Shown here piece by piece: positions 6,538-6,622 of a stretch of DNA of 6,622 nucleotides (its first letter is position 1; each line of letters starts with the position of its first letter). A program made the position numbers and the translations under genes. Origin of the DNA: Bacteroidota bacterium. Its GTDB lineage: Bacteria; Bacteroidota; Bacteroidia; Chitinophagales; Chitinophagaceae. Under the pieces are notes generated by a model that was given only the letters and a program-made list of their open reading frames with translations, was not told where the DNA came from and made no database searches. The DNA is taken from the NCBI GenBank assembly GCA_029778965.1, contig JAKPBL010000637.1:1-6622 (forward strand), in the 5' to 3' direction.

Positions 6538-6622
6538 TTCTTTATACCCTAAGGCGGCCAGCTTTTCATACAGCCATTTTTTTGCCGCCGCATTTTTTTC
6601 GCGGGTCATGGCCTGAAAGCCC

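Larger units (their letters stand above)
6346..6622 (-). pseudogene. HisC-like PLP aminotransferase, 3' part, with in-frame TAG
   Basis: Reading from the right edge on the minus strand, the frame gives 28 residues (ending LAALGYKE), a TAG, then 62 more residues (starting IPSHTNFVLFPI) ending in tandem TAG TAA. The two pieces read together as the C-terminal small domain of a histidinol-phosphate-type (fold type I) aminotransferase. TNFVLF is a typical strand, and WCRVSLGTMDEM contains the conserved Arg that binds the substrate carboxylate, followed by the usual Gly-Thr. That Arg lies beyond the TAG, so a protein stopping there should be inactive. In relatives the interrupted position is usually Tyr or another residue in a Y-(I/T)-P-S context, so a one-base TAT or TAC to TAG change is the simplest explanation. 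A sequencing error is an alternative. The gene runs off the window and its upstream part, including the PLP lysine, is not seen. It converges on leuB. Confidence 0.72.

Noticed and set aside
6395..6616. 73-residue plus-strand frame at the right edge
   Set aside because: It is antisense to the aminotransferase C-terminus, whose minus-strand frame has clear family motifs.

Overview
The window is an ordinary-looking chromosomal segment, most likely from a member of the Bacteroidota. A Chitinophagaceae-like bacterium is my best guess. The reasons are start sites with A-rich leaders but no strong Shine-Dalgarno sequence, the style of the LeuB and synthase proteins, and intergenic repeats of the CGCAAAG/CGCAGAG type that I associate with such genomes. 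That placement is inference; no taxonomic marker gene is present.

Layout. (1) Positions 1-140 hold a short array of four GCGTGAAAC-containing units and no gene. (2) A Gfo/Idh/MocA-family oxidoreductase lies on the minus strand (141-1217). (3) A 206-base divergent intergenic region (1218-1423) is half filled by a long imperfect palindrome centred on a GGTACC. (4) A plus-strand cluster follows: leuC (1424-2827), leuD (2835-3431) and a synthase of the LeuA/CimA family (3441-4964), separated by only 7 and 9 bases. (5) A 264-base spacer made of degenerate direct and inverted repeats precedes leuB (5229-6302). (6) Converging from the right edge on the minus strand is the 3' part of a HisC-like PLP aminotransferase (6346-6622), interrupted in frame by a TAG codon.

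How the genes work together. LeuC and LeuD form the [4Fe-4S] isomerase and LeuB is the NAD-dependent oxidative decarboxylase. These enzymes are shared by leucine synthesis (2-isopropylmalate to 2-oxoisocaproate) and by the citramalate route to isoleucine (citramalate to 2-oxobutyrate). The synthase would normally be labelled 2-isopropylmalate synthase. Its length, numbering and pocket residues instead match, as I remember it, the (R)-citramalate synthase of Leptospira interrogans, so I call it a probable cimA. The cluster would then be a complete pyruvate-to-2-oxobutyrate pathway whose last three proteins also serve leucine synthesis.

The points most worth a second look are the citramalate synthase reading, the nonsense codon in the aminotransferase, and the repeat elements flanking and splitting the operon. 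I did not find a clearly novel defence, mobile or RNA system.
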